The notes under the pieces: model-generated
Database searches by the model: none
Told to the model about the DNA's origin: nothing
The model's input: only the letters and a program-made list of their open reading frames with translations
Position numbers and translations under genes: made by a program
Shown: positions 60,031-64,000 of the stretch, in pieces
How positions within the stretch are numbered: the stretch's first letter is position 1
Layout: every line of letters begins with the position of its first letter
DNA from: Opisthorchis felineus
Taxonomy: Eukaryota; Platyhelminthes; Trematoda; Opisthorchiida; Opisthorchiidae
Assembly: GCA_004794785.1 (NCBI GenBank)
Contig: SJOL01006595.1
Coordinates: 664,226 to 728,225 of the forward strand
Reading direction: 5' to 3'
DNA length: 64,000 nucleotides

Positions 60031-62903
60031 CTCAATGATCCAGCTGCATTTGACTGACTGACTTCTTCAACAATCGTGATCAGCTCCAGACTTCTACGAC
60101 TCTCGCCTATCCAGCAATACAGCATCTAAAACGTTCGATGCTATTGTAAACTGCAAGTCATGCGTTCTTATTTTTTGTGGCTTTAAAATGGAAAATAAAT
60201 TGAACGAACAATGCTGGGCTGAAAACAGCACAAATTTGTTCCTGAAATTCATGGTAACTGACCGGCCATTAGGATACGTGTATTACCGATCACTATTTAA
60301 CTTTCAAAAGGAACCAGGTTTTCTTCCTATCTCAGTGGCTGTTATCAGGCATTATAATTACATTGCCCAACTGTGAAACAACACCGGCATTTCCTATTTG
60401 ATAAAAATATAATGTGGTTTCACCCAGTCAATACCGATTAGCGTGAAGATTCTGGTTCAAAGCCTTTCCGTAAATATGTGTCAGTTTTCGGATTCTCAGA
60501 ACCTGTCAGACTGGTAATATACAAGCACATTTGATCCGTACATTACTGAATTCACTTTTCACTATGACTGCAGTACATCAATGCATTTCAAGCTCACCCG
60601 TCGCTTTGTCTTTTTGTTTGATTTCCCGGTGAAACTCCCACAATGTTTGACGTAATAAGAAAAGAACACTTTCCTTGTGCTCAAAACGTTAACCTGCAAA
60701 ACCTGTTGCACAAACAAGGCTTCAAAACTCGAATTCTCATATCTCCACATTTCCACGATTTTTCACAACAGTTGCTTATATTTTATATTTGGATAGATGT
60801 TTTATCTTTTCACAACGTTCAGTCGCTGTTTGTCTGAATCTAACAGGCCTTTATAACAACCTTTCTAAAGTTCAACACCTAGACTCTGCATAGAAGCTTA
60901 TATTTGCGTTTTGTTTTTCGAAAATTATTCAACAGCTTACAACCTAGCTGTACCAAGAAATATTTGAAACTGATGGATTTATGTTTCGTTCGTATTGCTG
61001 GGCATTCGTCAAAAAAGGATTCTTCGGGGAGTCCTGCCAATTCAAGATGGTTTGTTTTCCAAAAGGTTCCGCTTACTTACATCTGGGATGTTGCGCTGTT
61101 AAATATGTGGCGGTGGTTTTTTTCTCAATGGTATAGACGGAAGGCTTAAAGTTAACTTTAAATTTGAGTGGCCTGGGTGAAGTCCAGGTTTTTAATTACT
61201 TATGATAAGAATATAATCCACCCTGACTGGGCGCGCTACCTAAATTATTTTAGTTATTTTCGTACACCTATATGGATTCAGAAGTTATCTTCACTTGTTT
61301 CAAATTTATCCTAAGTTTGTCCCATTGTTTGTTTCTGGGGCTCTGGTTATAAATCACGGGGTGGTCGGGAATGCCGGTAACCAATACCCGGGAGTAAATT
61401 TGCAGTGGTGCAGCTTAGATGCGAAGCTGGTTTACGAGGTGTACGGATGTGCACCGTGGACAAAATGGCTTTGCTCAGAAATTCACTTCCCATTCTGTTA
61501 AAAACACTCATGAATGCACAAAGCAGCATAATAACAGCAGCTCACACTGGTAGCACAGATGGTCAGTCACATCTATCATCGTTAGTGCACCAAAACTATG
61601 AATAGGGTTGATGCGTAAAGTCCGTTTGCTGCGTTATAACCATATGGGCTGCAAACACCAAGCATTTCCAGACACCTAGTCCTATCCATGTCCATAAGTG
61701 ACGACAACATTCCGTTGATGATATTTATTCGTAAGTGGATTATATCCCTACGTCGACATTCCGACATGACTGGACAGCGCGGTTAATCAAATGTTTTGGA
61801 AAATCTGTTAATATATGCGCTTTTTGCTGTCCACCTACTTATTAGCTTAAAACCTGCATCGATTCCTTATTACACTAAAGAGAATTGGCCAACTTCTAGA
61901 GTTACACCTTTGCTTTTACACTTCCCTGTCGCCTACTATTTCTAGATATACTCTCTTTGGATGAGTTTGTGGAGAGCCATTCATGATATCTGCAACGTAT
62001 ATACGAGGAAGCATTAGAGATCTGAGGGAACAACAATGCCAATTATTTCAACAAACAAATTAATGCTACACAGTGATACCTAGGCTTCACCATGGATTTT
62101 CATCACTTCCAGAATAAAATCCAAATTTAACACTCAGCGAATCTTCAAAGTCAAAAGCCCATTTAGCAAGCTGTCTAATCTGATACAGAGGCACTTAGAT
62201 ACTGTCCGTGTTTTCGTATCTGCCTGGTAATCACTCATCCGCCAACTGTCGTGAAACGTTACGAAAGTTACCAAATAACGTTGTAAACAACATGCACGGT
62301 GAGTTTGTTTAAAAAAGTATAGTTAGCCAAAAGCCAGGCCTAGGGACCTTCTTTGTGTTTTTTGTTGTTGTTTTTTTCGCACGCGTACACGAGTTCATCG
62401 GTCATTAATCACACAGCGTGCTTCATAGGATTTTCGTAGTGCTGTGTATTCATCTACAGTTCGCTACTGATTGTTTATGACGTGTTCCACCTAATTAGCT
62501 GGTTATTGCTCTTTGCTCCAAGATGTGAAACAAAGATGCATCTGTGTTTGGGTTCCATTACCTTCCACACCGCGTTGGCTTCGACAGGAAGGGAAATAAA
62601 TGGACTTCCAAAACACGCAAGTCTGTGAAACAACTACGAACAAAATGTCGAACCTAATAACGCTGAACCAATTAGTGCTAAGTAAATACGAAAACTGTTG
62701 CCAGTGTGTCGGAAAATTGCGTATACATTTATAATATTTTCAAGGTGACTACTTTCACGAAATCTTGTGCAATTCATCCAGATGGTACAGTGTTGCACCC
62801 CTGCCTATCAAATACGATAGTCCCTCTCTATGGGTACCACAAGTAACGAGCAGAAGGGTCTTCTTGTAGGGTTGCAAATGTCCCTTTGAAGAAAACGAAT
62901 GAC

Positions 62904-62931
62904 CTCTACTCAGCTTTGTGGCTGAGTAGAG
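62904..62931. repeat. Hairpin: perfect 11-bp stem, 6-base loop
   Basis: CTCTACTCAGC (62904-62914) pairs exactly with GCTGAGTAGAG (62921-62931) around TTTGTG. No T-run follows, so it is not a simple terminator. Confidence 0.8.
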
Positions 62932-63785
62932 AACAATTACATCCATATTTACCTCAAATGAGTAGATGATCAGAAGTATGCTCAAATACAATGCAAAAAT
63001 GCAAAACGGGATTTTTCGTCCTTCTGAAGTAAGAGTGGATTGGCTTGTTAGGCTCCTAACCGAAACTGCAATTGGCATTTTGTGGCACAGTACAACTGAA
63101 CTCTGTTTCAGACGTATTTCAGCAGTCAATTTTAATCAAGTAATTAATTTACAGTGAGAAACTCAATAGCCGTTCCTAGCGCAGCATCTGCTGGGTGACC
63201 ATTGGTAGGCGCACTGACCCTCAAAATATTGTCCATGATCAGACTTCAAAAAATGAACAGTGGCTAATCTTCAACTTGACCTTTCTTACGCTACATGTTT
63301 CAGCTAGATTTTGCCGGCTGAGTTCCGTGTATTTTTGAACGTATTCCTCTCAGTATATCCCTCAGTGGCGCATCTCAATGACGTACGAGCTCTATGAAAT
63401 TCTTTACATTCAACCGGTGCGCTCCCTAGCTAAACTGTAAATAGTGTGAGCAGCCGTACATTAAAAACAGAGGCAGTTCTAAATGGCCAAATTGAAAGGA
63501 TATCTGGATTATACTAATCATTATTGATCATTGCGAGGGAACGCTTAGCTATTTATAGATGCAGTGCTCAAATCTTCTTTAACGTATTGTGCTTACTTGG
63601 AGCACAATCTTGAGAATTGGGGTTTCTTCGCTAGCCAGATATCCTACGATTTCCTCTCCAGCACTTATGAACTTGCACACTTCAGGTGCGATGACCTAAG
63701 CAGCAAATAAAGCCACGGTAACAAATGTCCCGAATTAGTTGATGAATTAATATGTTTACTTTACTGCCGATCACTTGATTTGCAA

Positions 63786-63798
63786 CCCCCCCCCCCCC
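63786..63798. repeat. Poly-C run, 13 bases
   Basis: An uninterrupted mononucleotide run; its length is prone to sequencing and assembly error. Confidence 0.9.
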
Positions 63799-64000
63799 AA
63801 TTATCACAAAAAATGTGGTTCCAATGGGAGCTGCTTAGAAGATAACTTTAAAAACACGAATAAAGAAGAAGCACAATTAATCAAGCAAATTCAGGTCTTT
63901 CATTTTTTGTGGTCTATCTCTAACAACCACACCTAATGCGTTTTTGTCCATTTAATCAACAAGTTTAGTGAATGGACTTTCGATGAGACATTCGATTGTC

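Larger units (their letters stand above)
60031..64000. other. Gene-free stretch to window end
   Basis: Frames at 60188-60376, 60904-61149, 61295-61605 (plus) and 61582-61767, 62755-63129 (minus, 124 codons) are unassigned. The 62755-63129 frame has a hydrophobic stretch IFALYLSILLIIYSF near residues 43-58. A perfect hairpin (62904-62931) lies within it. A 13-base C-run lies at 63786-63798. Confidence 0.45.

Noticed and set aside
1..64000. CRISPR arrays, bacterial operons, rRNA, intact tRNA genes, telomere repeats
   Set aside because: None was seen. There are no regularly spaced direct repeats, no dense long ORFs, and no tRNA with all stems paired.

Overview
This looks like a stretch of a repeat-rich eukaryotic genome, not a bacterial, phage or organelle sequence. 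The window is AT-rich by eye and its open frames are short and scattered over both strands. I see no operons, no ribosome-binding sites, no rRNA and no intact tRNA gene. Nearly all recognisable coding sequence is decayed retroelement. The mix of Penelope-like elements (PLEs) with GIY-YIG endonucleases, CR1-like and RTE-like LINEs, tRNA-derived SINE-like units and schistosome-style hammerhead ribozyme motifs suggests a flatworm (trematode or cestode). That assignment is inference from repeat content; no host marker gene was found.

Layout: 3.5-4.8 kb (+) holds a frameshifted PLE running from the reverse transcriptase (RT) palm to the end of the GIY-YIG domain. 6.68-7.18 kb (+) holds the longest open frame of the window (165 aa), unassigned. 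11.4-11.8 kb (+) holds a tentative PLE endonuclease remnant, followed on the same strand at 12.35-13.94 kb by a longer PLE (RT, linker, endonuclease C-terminus). At 21.9-22.3 kb a degraded hammerhead motif sits beside a long inverted repeat, and a third copy of the same module lies at 33.0-33.3 kb. 26.7-27.0, 30.5-30.7, 41.1-41.3, 55.3-55.8 and 59.5-60.0 kb hold LINE fragments. 35.4 and 48.0-48.4 kb hold tRNA-derived SINE-like units. 45.5-45.9 and 52.8-53.3 kb share a dispersed repeat. 50.5-52.6 kb (-) holds the most complete PLE, whose catalytic RT palm is missing. 56.03-56.08 kb (-) holds a nearly complete hammerhead ribozyme fold.

There is no gene set that works together here. The coherent story is one of accumulated retroelements, PLEs of at least three sequence types plus small RNA-like modules, in what is probably intergenic or intronic DNA. 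A few unassigned open frames (6.68, 37.9, 54.5 and 58.1 kb) could be host exons or chance. All protein-family calls were made by reading translated frames by eye against known motif order and have not been confirmed by a database search.
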